In this document: positions 9,839 to 17,927 of the stretch, piece after piece
How positions within the stretch are numbered: the stretch's first letter is position 1
Layout: the number at the start of each line of letters is the position of its first letter
Assembly: GCA_000621185.1 (NCBI GenBank)
Contig: KK211221.1
Span: forward strand, 124,001-188,000
Source of the DNA: Franconibacter pulveris DSM 19144
GTDB lineage: Bacteria > Pseudomonadota > Gammaproteobacteria > Enterobacterales > Enterobacteriaceae
Length of the DNA stretch: 64,000 bases
Reading direction: 5' to 3'
Translations under genes and position numbers: made by a program
Notes under the pieces: generated by a model
What the model was told of the DNA's origin: nothing
The model's input: the letters and a program-made list of their open reading frames with translations, nothing else
Database searches by the model: none

Positions 9839-10333
9839 ATGTCGGTGCCAAGCCAACAACAGTTTCGCGATGCCATGGCGCGCCTCGGCGCCGCCGTCAA
9901 CATCATTACTACCGATGGTCCGGCGGGCATGGCGGGCTTTACCGCCTCCGCCGTTTGCAGCGTAACGGACAGCCCTCCGACGCTGCTGGTCTGCCTGAAC
10001 CGCGCCGCCTCGGTATGGCCTGTCTTTAGCGAAAACCGCCAGCTTTGCGTTAATACCCTCGCCGCCGGACACGAGTCGCTCTCCAACCTTTTCGGCGGCA
10101 AAACGCCGATGGCGGAGCGCTTTACCGCCGCCGAGTGGCGCTATGGCGTCACCGGCTGCCCGCGGCTTGAAGGCGCCGTGGTCTCCTTTGACTGCCGGAT
10201 AAGCCAGACCGTCAGCGTCGGCACACACGACATTCTGTTTTGCGAAGTGATGGAAATAGCACGTAACGACGACACCCACGGCCTGGTGTGGTTTGACCGG
10301 GGTTACCACCAACTGATGCGGCCCGCCTGTTAG
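9839..10333 (+). CDS. rutF: NADH:FMN oxidoreductase RutF
   Basis: The 164-residue flavin reductase supplies reduced FMN to RutA. The FMN-binding split-barrel pattern is clear: [32 protein letters not shown] near the N-terminus and a C-terminal histidine-rich segment (YHQLM). Nine bases separate it from rutE, with an AGGAG ribosome site. Confidence 0.97.
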   Translation: MSVPSQQQFRDAMARLGAAVNIITTDGPAGMAGFTASAVCSVTDSPPTLLVCLNRAASVWPVFSENRQLCVNTLAAGHESLSNLFGGKTPMAERFTAAEWRYGVTGCPRLEGAVVSFDCRISQTVSVGTHDILFCEVMEIARNDDTHGLVWFDRGYHQLMRPAC

Positions 10334-10360
10334 CCGCCCTCTTCTGCGCAGGAGTTTCAC

Positions 10361-11704
10361 ATGTCACACACCTGGTTTCCTCAATGGCGTAAACATACAG
10401 CGGGTGAAGTGGTGGCCCCGGACGAAACGCTCCCACTCGGTCAGACGGTGGTCATGGGCGTTCAGCATGCGGTGGCGATGTTCGGCGCCACGGTGCTGAT
10501 GCCGCTGCTGATGGGGCTTGACCCGAACCTCGCTATCCTGCTTTCCGGCATCGGCACGCTGCTTTTCTTTCTGGTGACCGGCGGTCGCGTGCCAAGCTAC
10601 CTTGGTTCGAGCGCTGCGTTTGTCGGCGTGGTGATCGCCGTGACCGGCTTTAGCGGCCAGGGGCTGAACCCCAACCTCAGCGTGGCGCTGGGCGGGGTTA
10701 TCGCCTGCGGCCTGCTTTATACGCTGATTGGTTTTGTGGTGATGAAATCGGGCACCCGCTGGATTGAACGGCTGATGCCGCCGGTGGTGACCGGCGCCGT
10801 GGTGATGGCGATTGGCTTAAATCTCGCCCCCATCGCGGTGAAAAGCGTCTCCGCCAGCAGTTTCGACAGCTGGATGGCGGTGATGACCGTGCTCTGTATT
10901 GGTCTGGTGGCGGTTTTTACCCGGGGCATGGTGCAACGTCTGCTGATTTTAATCGGCCTGATTCTGGCCTGGACCCTTTACGCCGTGCTGACCAACGGTC
11001 TCGGACTCGGTAAACCGGTGGATTTTTCACCGGTCGCGCAGGCCGCGTGGTTTGGCCTTCCGCACTTTACCGCCCCCACGTTTAGCGGCCAGGCGGTAAT
11101 GCTTATCGCGCCCGTTGCCGTGATCCTGGTGGCGGAAAACCTCGGCCACCTGAAAGCGGTAGCGGGAATGACCGGGCGGAATATGGACCCGTACATTGGA
11201 CGGGCGTTTGTCGGCGACGGGCTGGCGACAATGCTTTCCGGTGCAGTGGGCGGCAGCGGCGTGACCACCTATGCGGAAAATATCGGCGTGATGGCGGTGA
11301 CAAAAGTTTACTCGACGCTGGTGTTTGTCGCCGCTTCCGTCATCGCCATGCTGCTGGGCTTTTCGCCTAAATTCGGCGCGCTGATTCATACCATTCCCGG
11401 TCCGGTGATTGGCGGCGCGTCGATAGTGGTGTTTGGGTTGATTGCCGTCGCGGGCGCGCGCATTTGGGTGCAGCATCGCGTGGATTTAAGCCAGAACGGC
11501 AATTTGATTATGGTGGCGGTCACGCTGGTGCTGGGCGCCGGGGATTTTGCGCTGAGGGTAGGCGACTTTACGCTTGGCGGCATTGGAACGGCGACGTTCG
11601 GGGCGATTTTACTTAACGCGATTTTAAGCCGGCGCCCGCCGACTGTCCTCGCAGTGGATATCACGCCGCAGGAACCCACCGTGAGCCAGACATTCCCAAA
11701 ATAA
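10361..11704 (+). CDS. rutG: Uracil/pyrimidine permease RutG
   Basis: RutG is an NCS2-family (nucleobase:cation symporter 2) inner-membrane transporter that imports pyrimidines for the pathway encoded just upstream. The 447 residues contain a dozen or more hydrophobic segments. The substrate-site signatures of the family are visible in AVAMFGATVLMPLLMGLDPN near the N-terminus and in the conserved region around VAENLGHLKAVAGMTGRNMDPYIG. Last gene of the rut operon. The only strong hairpin after it is oriented for the opposite strand. Confidence 0.97.
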   Translation: MSHTWFPQWRKHTAGEVVAPDETLPLGQTVVMGVQHAVAMFGATVLMPLLMGLDPNLAILLSGIGTLLFFLVTGGRVPSYLGSSAAFVGVVIAVTGFSGQGLNPNLSVALGGVIACGLLYTLIGFVVMKSGTRWIERLMPPVVTGAVVMAIGLNLAPIAVKSVSASSFDSWMAVMTVLCIGLVAVFTRGMVQRLLILIGLILAWTLYAVLTNGLGLGKPVDFSPVAQAAWFGLPHFTAPTFSGQAVMLIAPVAVILVAENLGHLKAVAGMTGRNMDPYIGRAFVGDGLATMLSGAVGGSGVTTYAENIGVMAVTKVYSTLVFVAASVIAMLLGFSPKFGALIHTIPGPVIGGASIVVFGLIAVAGARIWVQHRVDLSQNGNLIMVAVTLVLGAGDFALRVGDFTLGGIGTATFGAILLNAILSRRPPTVLAVDITPQEPTVSQTFPK

Positions 11705-11713
11705 GCGATAAAT

Positions 11714-11744
11714 AAAAAAACAGCCGCCGGGCGAACCCGGCGGC
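11714..11744 (-). terminator. Terminator for ymdF (minus strand)
   Basis: A 9-bp GC-rich stem (11723-11731 with 11736-11744, loop of four) is followed on the minus strand by seven T residues (11714-11720). Oriented to end transcription from ymdF; on the plus strand there is no T run after the stem. Confidence 0.8.
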
Positions 11745-11803
11745 GTTGGGGCAGCTATCAACCATTAATCGTCAGATATCGCGGCTAATTGCTTGAATAG
11801 TCA

Positions 11804-11986
11804 TTAGCTGTTGCTGCTGCGGCCACCGCCATGACTATTTTTGCCCCCTTTTTTCCCAGCTTCAGATGCGCGCTGCGGGTCATTTTTGAAGTTCCCGCCG
11901 CTGTGCTGGCCACCTTTACGACCTGCTTCTGATGCTCTTTCACGATCTTCTGCGAAATTACCTGAACCACCACGATGGTTTGCCAT
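11804..11986 (-). CDS. ymdF: Small KGG-repeat stress protein YmdF
   Basis: A 60-residue, glycine-rich and highly charged protein of the KGG (con-10-like) family, related to YciG. Two repeats of the ERASEAGRKGG / QRASEAGKKGG type are seen. Family members in enteric bacteria are stress- or stationary-phase-induced and linked to motility or desiccation phenotypes; the molecular role is not settled. I chose the ATG at 11986 (MANHRGG) because GGAGG sits just before it; an upstream in-frame ATG would add nine residues. Position between rutG and wrbA is the same as in E. coli K-12. Confidence 0.9.
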   Translation of the reverse strand: MANHRGGSGNFAEDRERASEAGRKGGQHSGGNFKNDPQRASEAGKKGGKNSHGGGRSSNS

Positions 11987-12401
11987 TTCTGACCTCCAGA
12001 TATGTGAAATCATTAGACATCATACTGCATTCAGTAAAAGAGGATCCTTTCACCTGGCGGCAACAGGTCGAAACCTTTTATCATTGCCGCGTGATCTGAA
12101 GCTTAGTGCAGCAGTCGCGTTTGGTCGGGAAACGGTAATATTCTGCAACATCAAATTGACCAAACGGCGGAATTTTTGCCGCTTCCATCTATAAGCCATT
12201 CTTATGATTAACAAAACGTAATTATTTTGACATGTTTCTAAATATAACAAAGCAAACAAACGTTATATTTTCTTAAAAATCAATTAATTGGTTTGCTACC
12301 TTGGCACTCCGCCCATCAGCGCTTATCTTTACTAGAGCGCAGCGATAACGCTGCTGACGGTTCCCCGTAAAAAAAGCCTTAAAACTTAAGGAGTCAGGTC
12401 A
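11987..12401. promoter_or_regulatory. ymdF-wrbA divergent spacer
   Basis: An AT-rich 415-base spacer between divergent ymdF and wrbA; no gene is supported. It must carry both promoters. A 9-bp inverted repeat, CGTTTGGTC at 12118-12126 and GACCAAACG at 12158-12166, lies in its middle and could be a protein site, though nothing identifies the protein. wrbA is a known RpoS-dependent gene in E. coli; I did not assign a -10 element with confidence. Confidence 0.5.
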
Positions 12402-12998
12402 ATGGTTAAAGTACTGGTGCTTTATTACTCAATGTACGGACACATTGAGACCATGGCGCATGCGGTAGCGGAAGGCGCAGAAAAAGTGGAAGGCGTGGAA
12501 GTGACCATCAAGCGCGTACCGGAGACCATGCCGCCAGACCTGTTCGCGAAAGCGGGTGGGAAAGCGCAGAACGCACCGGTAGCCACGCCGCAGGAGCTGG
12601 CGGATTACGACGCCATTATCATCGGCACGCCTACCCGTTTCGGCAATATGTCCGGCCAGATGCGCACCTTCTTTGACCAGACCGGCGGACTTTGGGCTTC
12701 TGGCGCGCTCTACGGGAAGGTAGCCAGCGTGTTTAGCTCCACCGGCACCGGCGGCGGCCAGGAACAGACGATTACCTCCACATGGACTACGCTTGCACAT
12801 CATGGGATGGTAATTGTGCCCATCGGTTACGGGGCCCAGGAACTGTTTGATATTTCCGCGGTGCGCGGCGGCACGCCTTATGGCGCCACGACTATCGCAG
12901 GCGGCGACGGTTCGCGTCAGCCAAGCCCGGAAGAGCTGGCCATCGCCCGCTACCAGGGCGAGTATGTGGCCGGCGTTACCGTAAAACTGAAAAGCTGA
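12402..12998 (+). CDS. wrbA: NAD(P)H:quinone oxidoreductase WrbA
   Basis: WrbA is a tetrameric FMN protein of the flavodoxin-like fold that reduces quinones by two electrons, protecting against redox cycling. The 198 residues carry the FMN phosphate loop [18 protein letters not shown] at the N-terminus, the [22 protein letters not shown] segment and the [12 protein letters not shown] loop. AAGGAG precedes the ATG. yccJ follows after 19 bases, as in E. coli, and the pair ends at a strong terminator. Confidence 0.98.
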   Translation: MVKVLVLYYSMYGHIETMAHAVAEGAEKVEGVEVTIKRVPETMPPDLFAKAGGKAQNAPVATPQELADYDAIIIGTPTRFGNMSGQMRTFFDQTGGLWASGALYGKVASVFSSTGTGGGQEQTITSTWTTLAHHGMVIVPIGYGAQELFDISAVRGGTPYGATTIAGGDGSRQPSPEELAIARYQGEYVAGVTVKLKS

Positions 12999-13017
12999 TT
13001 CAGCACAGGAGGAAACT

Positions 13018-13245
13018 ATGCCAACACAAGAGTCGAAAGCTCACCACGTAGGAGAATGGGCCAGCCTGCGTAATACCTCCCCGGAAATCGCCGAGGCGAT
13101 CTTTGAGGTAGCGGATTACGATGAAAAAATGGCCGAGAAAATCTGGGAAGAAGGCAGCGATGAAGTGCTGATTCGGGCTTTCAAAAAAACCGACGCCGAC
13201 GCGCTCTTCTGGGGTGAACAGACTATCGAGCGTAAAAACGTGTAA
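13018..13245 (+). CDS. yccJ: YccJ family protein
   Basis: A 75-residue acidic protein almost identical to E. coli YccJ ([20 protein letters not shown] at the start, [10 protein letters not shown] at the end). Function unknown. It sits 19 bases behind wrbA with its own AGGAGG ribosome site and is probably cotranscribed. In E. coli the next gene is agp; here agp is absent and assT follows on the other strand. Confidence 0.95.
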   Translation: MPTQESKAHHVGEWASLRNTSPEIAEAIFEVADYDEKMAEKIWEEGSDEVLIRAFKKTDADALFWGEQTIERKNV

Positions 13246-13250
13246 TGCGC

Positions 13251-13273
13251 CCTTTTGCTGGTATGGCAAAAGG
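13251..13273 (+). other. Hairpin after yccJ
   Basis: CCTTTTGC (13251-13258) and GCAAAAGG (13266-13273) form an 8-bp stem five bases after the yccJ stop. No T run follows, so it may protect the mRNA 3' end rather than terminate; the true terminator lies 50 bases further on. Confidence 0.5.
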
Positions 13274-13313
13274 TTAAGCCACACTATGCGCCGGATGCGA
13301 CACGGCTGGCGCA

Positions 13314-13350
13314 GAGAAAAACGGGGCCCGACGGCCCCGTTTTCTGTTTT
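13314..13350. terminator. Bidirectional terminator between yccJ and assT
   Basis: ACGGGGCC (13321-13328) pairs with GGCCCCGT (13333-13340) around CGAC; flanking A and T runs extend the stem and give a T tract on either strand. It serves the convergent wrbA-yccJ and assT transcripts. Confidence 0.88.
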
Positions 13351-13373
13351 ATAAACGCATTCCTTTCTTATTT

Positions 13374-15071
13374 TTAGCCAAACAGCGGCAATTTATAGGC
13401 GCGGAAACAGGTAATGTTGTAACGGTACATTGAGGGATCGTCCTCTCTGCGTCTGGCAAGGCCCGAGCCGATGGTTATCTCAAGTAAAACCTCGCCCTGC
13501 GCGGTAAGCTCGCGTAAAGGCAGCTTGCCTTCCGCGCTTCCATCCCAGCTCTGGTAATCGACATCGCTATAGCCCGGATCGCAGGTTAAGGTCAAACCGG
13601 TGGCGTCGAACGTCGCCCCGCCGTAACAAACGACCAGGTTGCCATTAGGCATCAGCTGTTTCGCGCCGCATAAGCTGCTGTAGCCTTCCGGACCGGAAAA
13701 ATATTCGTTGAGCTTCTGAACCGTCATCTTTATTAAATCGATACGGTAATGCCCTACCCGGCTTTGGTTATTCCATGGCGCAATGCTCTGTGCATCATCT
13801 CTTGAGAGATAGTTGCCATTATTAAAAATGGAGATATCGATAATGCCAGGCGTGTTGTTAGGGATCTCCAGCACGTTGTGCTGTCCCCAGTTCCAGAATT
13901 CCAGATTCGCTTTTTTAATCTCTTCCGGCTGGCTGAAATCGTAAAGCGGCGCCCCTGATGCATCGACGGGCGTCAGCAAGTAAGGCTGATAATCCGCAGA
14001 CCAGGCCTCATGGGTGGACATAATAAAACGCAGTTGACCGGTTTCCACTTCGAGGCCAAAGATGGCGCTTTGATTACGTCCTGAGGTGACCAGAATATTG
14101 TTGGTCTCATTGATATAGCACTGATTCACATGCAGCCAGTCTACGCTTCCGTCCGCTGAAGGCGGGTTAGAAGGACGGCATGGACGGGTGCGATCGAGGA
14201 CTTTCGTCATGTCGTAATAGTGTGTTTCAAGACCGGTGCGCAGATCGATTATCGACACGCCATCTTCAATAGTGGTATCGCCATCCGGCCGCGTGCCCGG
14301 GGCATATTCAGACGCGCCCACCAGCGAACCGTCAGACCGTTGCCATAATGAATGATGCAGCGCATTATCAAGCACATACATGGTATGCACGCGGCCCATC
14401 ATATCGAACTCATACATTTGCAAATAGTTATCCTGCGCGATAGCGGAAGATAAAAAATTACCGTTAGCGATGCGCAGCAAATTATTTGACGGCATATCCT
14501 TGGTCGTAAACCAGCGAACATTCGCCTGGTAATCGAGTGCGATATTATTACGATCAAAACACGAAATAAAATACAGCCCCTGCGCAAGCGTGGCGGGATC
14601 GCTCGCCGGGACTTTCAGCGTAACCTGAGGAAAGAGGTTATGCCCGGCGGGATCCTGCGCATCTGTCGGCGGCAACGGTTCGGTAAGCACTCGCCATGTG
14701 GTGGAGCCAGCCGAAGAAACCAGCGTGATGAGATTAATGTTATCCGCCAGCAGACCGGCGACAGGGATAAGGTTCGCTCCCACCGCCACCTGCTGCGTAA
14801 AAGTCAGCACGGGCGCGCGCTCGTTTTGGTCAGTCACGGAAATATATAGCGTTTCTGCCTTTTCTGACCATAAGCCAATATAAAGGCTTAATGGCGCGGT
14901 GCCGTAGGGGTTCAGGGTAAGGATGGCATTACTCTGAGTATGGGTCGCGTTAATGTCAGTGAATAGCGAAGAATAAATTTCGTTATGCTTCATCACAATA
15001 CTGTTAGTGGTATCAATGCCCTGATTAATGGGCGGGCGAGGAAGCGGCAAAGCGGTGCTGTGTAGCGTCAT
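13374..15071 (-). CDS. assT: Arylsulfate sulfotransferase (AssT family), leaderless
   Basis: AssT moves a sulfuryl group from a phenolic sulfate ester to another phenol through a sulfohistidine. This 565-residue protein has the family's beta-propeller repeats. The four catalytic residues known from uropathogenic E. coli AssT are in place: H240 (HHSLW), H314 (DWLHVN), R332 (SGRNQ) and H398 (GQHNV), the middle two 18 apart as in E. coli. The E. coli enzyme is periplasmic with a signal peptide and its own DsbL/DsbI. Here the N-terminus (MTLHSTALPLPRPP) shows no signal peptide and no dsb genes are nearby, so location is uncertain. The ATG at 15071 follows AAGGAT; an ATG at 15104 adds eleven residues but still no leader. 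Divergent from the sulfatase operon. Confidence 0.88.
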   Translation of the reverse strand: MTLHSTALPLPRPPINQGIDTTNSIVMKHNEIYSSLFTDINATHTQSNAILTLNPYGTAPLSLYIGLWSEKAETLYISVTDQNERAPVLTFTQQVAVGANLIPVAGLLADNINLITLVSSAGSTTWRVLTEPLPPTDAQDPAGHNLFPQVTLKVPASDPATLAQGLYFISCFDRNNIALDYQANVRWFTTKDMPSNNLLRIANGNFLSSAIAQDNYLQMYEFDMMGRVHTMYVLDNALHHSLWQRSDGSLVGASEYAPGTRPDGDTTIEDGVSIIDLRTGLETHYYDMTKVLDRTRPCRPSNPPSADGSVDWLHVNQCYINETNNILVTSGRNQSAIFGLEVETGQLRFIMSTHEAWSADYQPYLLTPVDASGAPLYDFSQPEEIKKANLEFWNWGQHNVLEIPNNTPGIIDISIFNNGNYLSRDDAQSIAPWNNQSRVGHYRIDLIKMTVQKLNEYFSGPEGYSSLCGAKQLMPNGNLVVCYGGATFDATGLTLTCDPGYSDVDYQSWDGSAEGKLPLRELTAQGEVLLEITIGSGLARRREDDPSMYRYNITCFRAYKLPLFG

Positions 15072-15529
15072 AATACGATCCTTAATAAAGAATATATACG
15101 GCATAGTTGTCTTTTCATAGAAACCAGACCAGCTGGCCCCGGTGTTGGCTTTTTATTTTCAACATGAGTGAATCAATATTTTTCCCTCTCCTCTCAACGC
15201 TTATTAAAAATTGCTTTTAAAAGCACCTGCAAAAATATTACGTCACCCAATAAGTCAAACTGTTAATCCCCCCGCAAAACGCACCGTCGAAGATGGCAAA
15301 ATAAACCTCATTCGCGGCTATAAAATGCCCGCACGGTGAAAATTTAACGCTGATTTATATTTACTGTTCTTAATAACTCAATGAGATAGAAGTGGAATAT
15401 CCACACTTTTTGTCACTCTGTCGCTTATAGGTCAGCGCCCCTTTTAGCGTGTGATTATTATCACAAACGGAGCCAGAACCGCTCTATATTATCAACGCGG
15501 CCAGAACCACTATAATAAGGAAATTATCT
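15072..15529. promoter_or_regulatory. assT / sulfatase-operon divergent spacer
   Basis: A 458-base AT-rich spacer that holds no gene. Towards the tsx-like gene it contains a perfect CRP palindrome (15450-15465), a TATATT (15485-15490) and a TATAAT (15511-15516), and two copies of GCCAGAACC at 15472-15480 and 15500-15508. Nothing distinctive was recognised on the assT side. Confidence 0.6.
15450..15465 (+). promoter_or_regulatory. CRP-binding site
   Basis: TGTGATTATTATCACA is a complete match to the CRP consensus half-sites TGTGA and TCACA with the standard six-base gap. Its centre is about 40 bp before the start expected from the TATATT at 15485-15490 (class II spacing), or about 65 bp before that expected from the TATAAT at 15511-15516 (class I). 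The operon is therefore probably activated by cAMP-CRP. Confidence 0.85.
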
Positions 15530-16321
15530 ATGAGTTTGACAAACGCGCAGTACAAGCGCGCCGGCGTTCTTTCGCTTATTACCTCTGCAGTGACTTTACT
15601 GTTCAGCGCGCAAACGCAGGCGCTGGATCTGGAGCTTAAAAATGCTTATGGCTCGGCGAATGCGGGATATGCGAACTGGAACAGCGGCTTTGAAAATACA
15701 CACCGGGGCGAAGTCTGGAAATTAACCGCCGATTTCGGCGCTATCTTTAATAAAGGCGAATTTTATTCCTTTTACGAAAATAACGTCCTTAATCATAATA
15801 TCGCCGGACAGAACTATGTTTTATCGGCGCAAACGCATATTCGTCTGTTCAATTCTGACTATAGCCTGATGGGGAAAGTTTACGGCCAGTTTGATAATAC
15901 CTGGGGAGACGATCTCGACATGATGTACGGGCTGGGTTACCTGGGCTGGAGCGGCAAATGGGGGTTCTTTAAACCTTATATCGCTTTCCATAACCAGTCT
16001 TCAGATTATAAATCACAGCGGCTCGGCGGTCGCAGCGCCAGCGGCCGCAATGGCTACGTGGCAGGCTGGACCACCGCTTATTTTTTCAAACTCTGGGATC
16101 AATCTTTTGTTTTGTCTGACTGGCATGAATTTGAGTTCGATCGCAATGACGCCTATGCCGAACAGCAGCACGGCGCGAACGGCATTAACGGCGGCCTGAC
16201 TCTGGCCTGGAAATTTTATCCGCACCTTAAGGCCAGCGTGACCTGGCGCTATTTCAAAAACAAATTGGGCTACGACGGTTTTGGCGATCAGATGATCTAC
16301 ATGCTGGGTTACGAGTTTTGA
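15530..16321 (+). CDS. Tsx/OmpK-type outer-membrane channel
   Basis: A 263-residue protein with an N-terminal signal peptide ending AQTQA before LDLELKN, alternating aromatic beta-strand patterns and a C-terminal phenylalanine (MLGYEF) as needed for outer-membrane assembly. The pattern is that of the nucleoside-specific channel family Tsx/OmpK. It is the first gene of a likely four-gene operon; the sulfatase starts 24 bases after it. The likely job is to let sulfated substrates or a released product cross the outer membrane; the true ligand is unknown. TAAGGA stands before the ATG. Confidence 0.85.
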   Translation: MSLTNAQYKRAGVLSLITSAVTLLFSAQTQALDLELKNAYGSANAGYANWNSGFENTHRGEVWKLTADFGAIFNKGEFYSFYENNVLNHNIAGQNYVLSAQTHIRLFNSDYSLMGKVYGQFDNTWGDDLDMMYGLGYLGWSGKWGFFKPYIAFHNQSSDYKSQRLGGRSASGRNGYVAGWTTAYFFKLWDQSFVLSDWHEFEFDRNDAYAEQQHGANGINGGLTLAWKFYPHLKASVTWRYFKNKLGYDGFGDQMIYMLGYEF

Positions 16322-16345
16322 TTTTTCCACAATAAGGACATCAAC

Positions 16346-17851
16346 ATGCAAAAGCGAATGCTGGCAAGCCTGGTCAGCCTGTTACTGGCGAGCAGCGCGA
16401 TGGCGCAAACCTCTCCGGCCACGTTATCTGACAAACCGGCTAAACAACCTAACGTTATTATCATCATGGCGGACGACCTCGGTTATGGCGACCTGGGCGC
16501 TTATGGTCACCCCATCGTGAAAACGCCTAATATTGACAGGCTGGCGCAGGAAGGGATGCGCTTTACGGAATATTATGCTCCGGCGCCGCTCTGCTCCCCC
16601 TCGCGCGCGGGCTTATTAACAGGACGCACGCCGTTTCGTACCGGCATACGCTCCTGGATCCCCTCGGGCGGTAAAAACGTGGCGCTGGGCCGTAATGAAA
16701 AAACCATCGCCAGTTATTTAAAAGAGCAGGGTTACGACACGGCGATGATGGGCAAGCTCCATCTCAATGCGGGCGCCAACCGCACCGATCAGCCGCAGGC
16801 CAAAGATATGGGCTTTGATTATTCGCTGGTGAACGCCGCCGGTTTCGTCACAAGCGATCTGGATAAAGTAAAAGAGCGTCCGCGTTATGGCGTGGTTTAT
16901 CCCAACGGTTTTTACCGTAATGGCAAACCCATCGGCACGGTAAACCAGATTAGCGGCGAGCTGGTCAGCAGCGAGGCCATCCACTGGCTCGACAGCCGCA
17001 AAGAGAAGAAACCGTTTTTCTTATACGTCGCTTTTACCGAGGTGCATACCCCCCTCGCCTCGCCGCAAAAGTACCTTGATATGTATAAAGACTACATGTC
17101 GGATTATGAACGGCAGCATCAGGATCTGTTCTATGCCGACTGGGCGGATAAACCCTGGCGCGGCGCAGGCGAATATTACGCCAATATCAGTTACCTCGAC
17201 GAACAGGTCGGCAAAGTGCTGGATAAAGTGAAAGCCATGGGCGAAGAGGACAACACCATTATTCTCTTTACCAGCGACAATGGCCCGGTCACCCGCGAAG
17301 CGCGTAAGTGGTATGAGCTGAATATGGCGGGCGAAACTAACGGACTGCGCGGTCGGAAAGATAATCTCTGGGAAGGCGGCATCCGGGTTCCGGCCATTAT
17401 CAAATATGGCACTCATATCAAAGCGGGTGCGGTCTCCGATACGCCAGTAACCGGGCTGGATATTCTGCCGACGCTTGCGGATATGCTGCACTTCTCGCTG
17501 CCCACCGACCGCGCTATCGACGGGGAGTCCATCAAGCCGGTGCTGGAGGAGAAGCCGCTCACCCGTCACAAGCCGCTTATCTGGACCATCGACATGCCCT
17601 ATCAGGATGACCCGACCGATATGTGGGCGATACGTGAAGGCGACTGGAAGATGATTTTCGACCGTAACGCTAAGCCCAAATATCTTTATAACCTGAAAGC
17701 CGATGCCGGCGAGGTAAACAACCAGCTTGGCAAACAGCCGGCGCTTGAGAAACAGCTGGTGGCTGACTTCACGCGCTATAAAAATGACATCGATAACGAT
17801 TCGTTAATGCGCGCCCGTGGCGAAAAACCGGAACCCGTAGACTGGAACTGA
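16346..17851 (+). CDS. Periplasmic Cys-type sulfatase
   Basis: A type I sulfatase of the alkaline-phosphatase superfamily that hydrolyses sulfate esters. The 501 residues start with a signal peptide (MQKRMLASLVSLLLASSAMA). Metal-site aspartates are in MADDLGYGD (43-44), and the formylglycine motif is CSPSRAGLLTGR with the cysteine to be modified at residue 83. Downstream, KLHLN and FTSDNGP supply the remaining active-site residues. Modification must happen before or during export, and the maturase is encoded next. Substrate cannot be told from sequence; an aryl or carbohydrate sulfate is possible. AAGGAC precedes the ATG. Confidence 0.93.
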   Translation: MQKRMLASLVSLLLASSAMAQTSPATLSDKPAKQPNVIIIMADDLGYGDLGAYGHPIVKTPNIDRLAQEGMRFTEYYAPAPLCSPSRAGLLTGRTPFRTGIRSWIPSGGKNVALGRNEKTIASYLKEQGYDTAMMGKLHLNAGANRTDQPQAKDMGFDYSLVNAAGFVTSDLDKVKERPRYGVVYPNGFYRNGKPIGTVNQISGELVSSEAIHWLDSRKEKKPFFLYVAFTEVHTPLASPQKYLDMYKDYMSDYERQHQDLFYADWADKPWRGAGEYYANISYLDEQVGKVLDKVKAMGEEDNTIILFTSDNGPVTREARKWYELNMAGETNGLRGRKDNLWEGGIRVPAIIKYGTHIKAGAVSDTPVTGLDILPTLADMLHFSLPTDRAIDGESIKPVLEEKPLTRHKPLIWTIDMPYQDDPTDMWAIREGDWKMIFDRNAKPKYLYNLKADAGEVNNQLGKQPALEKQLVADFTRYKNDIDNDSLMRARGEKPEPVDWN

Positions 17852-17927
17852 TACCCCATCTGTTCACGTAGCGCCTGCTCTGCGGCTTTATGGCTGTGGA
17901 AAAGGCGCTGATTATTTCTTGCGATGG

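Noticed and set aside
12118-12166. 9-bp inverted repeat in the ymdF-wrbA spacer as a terminator or small RNA
   Set aside because: The arms are 31 bases apart and no T run follows; at most a protein-binding site.
13281-13312. REP-like fragment (GCCGGATGCGAC) after yccJ
   Set aside because: Only one half of a REP-like stem is present, with no clear partner, so a REP element is not supported.
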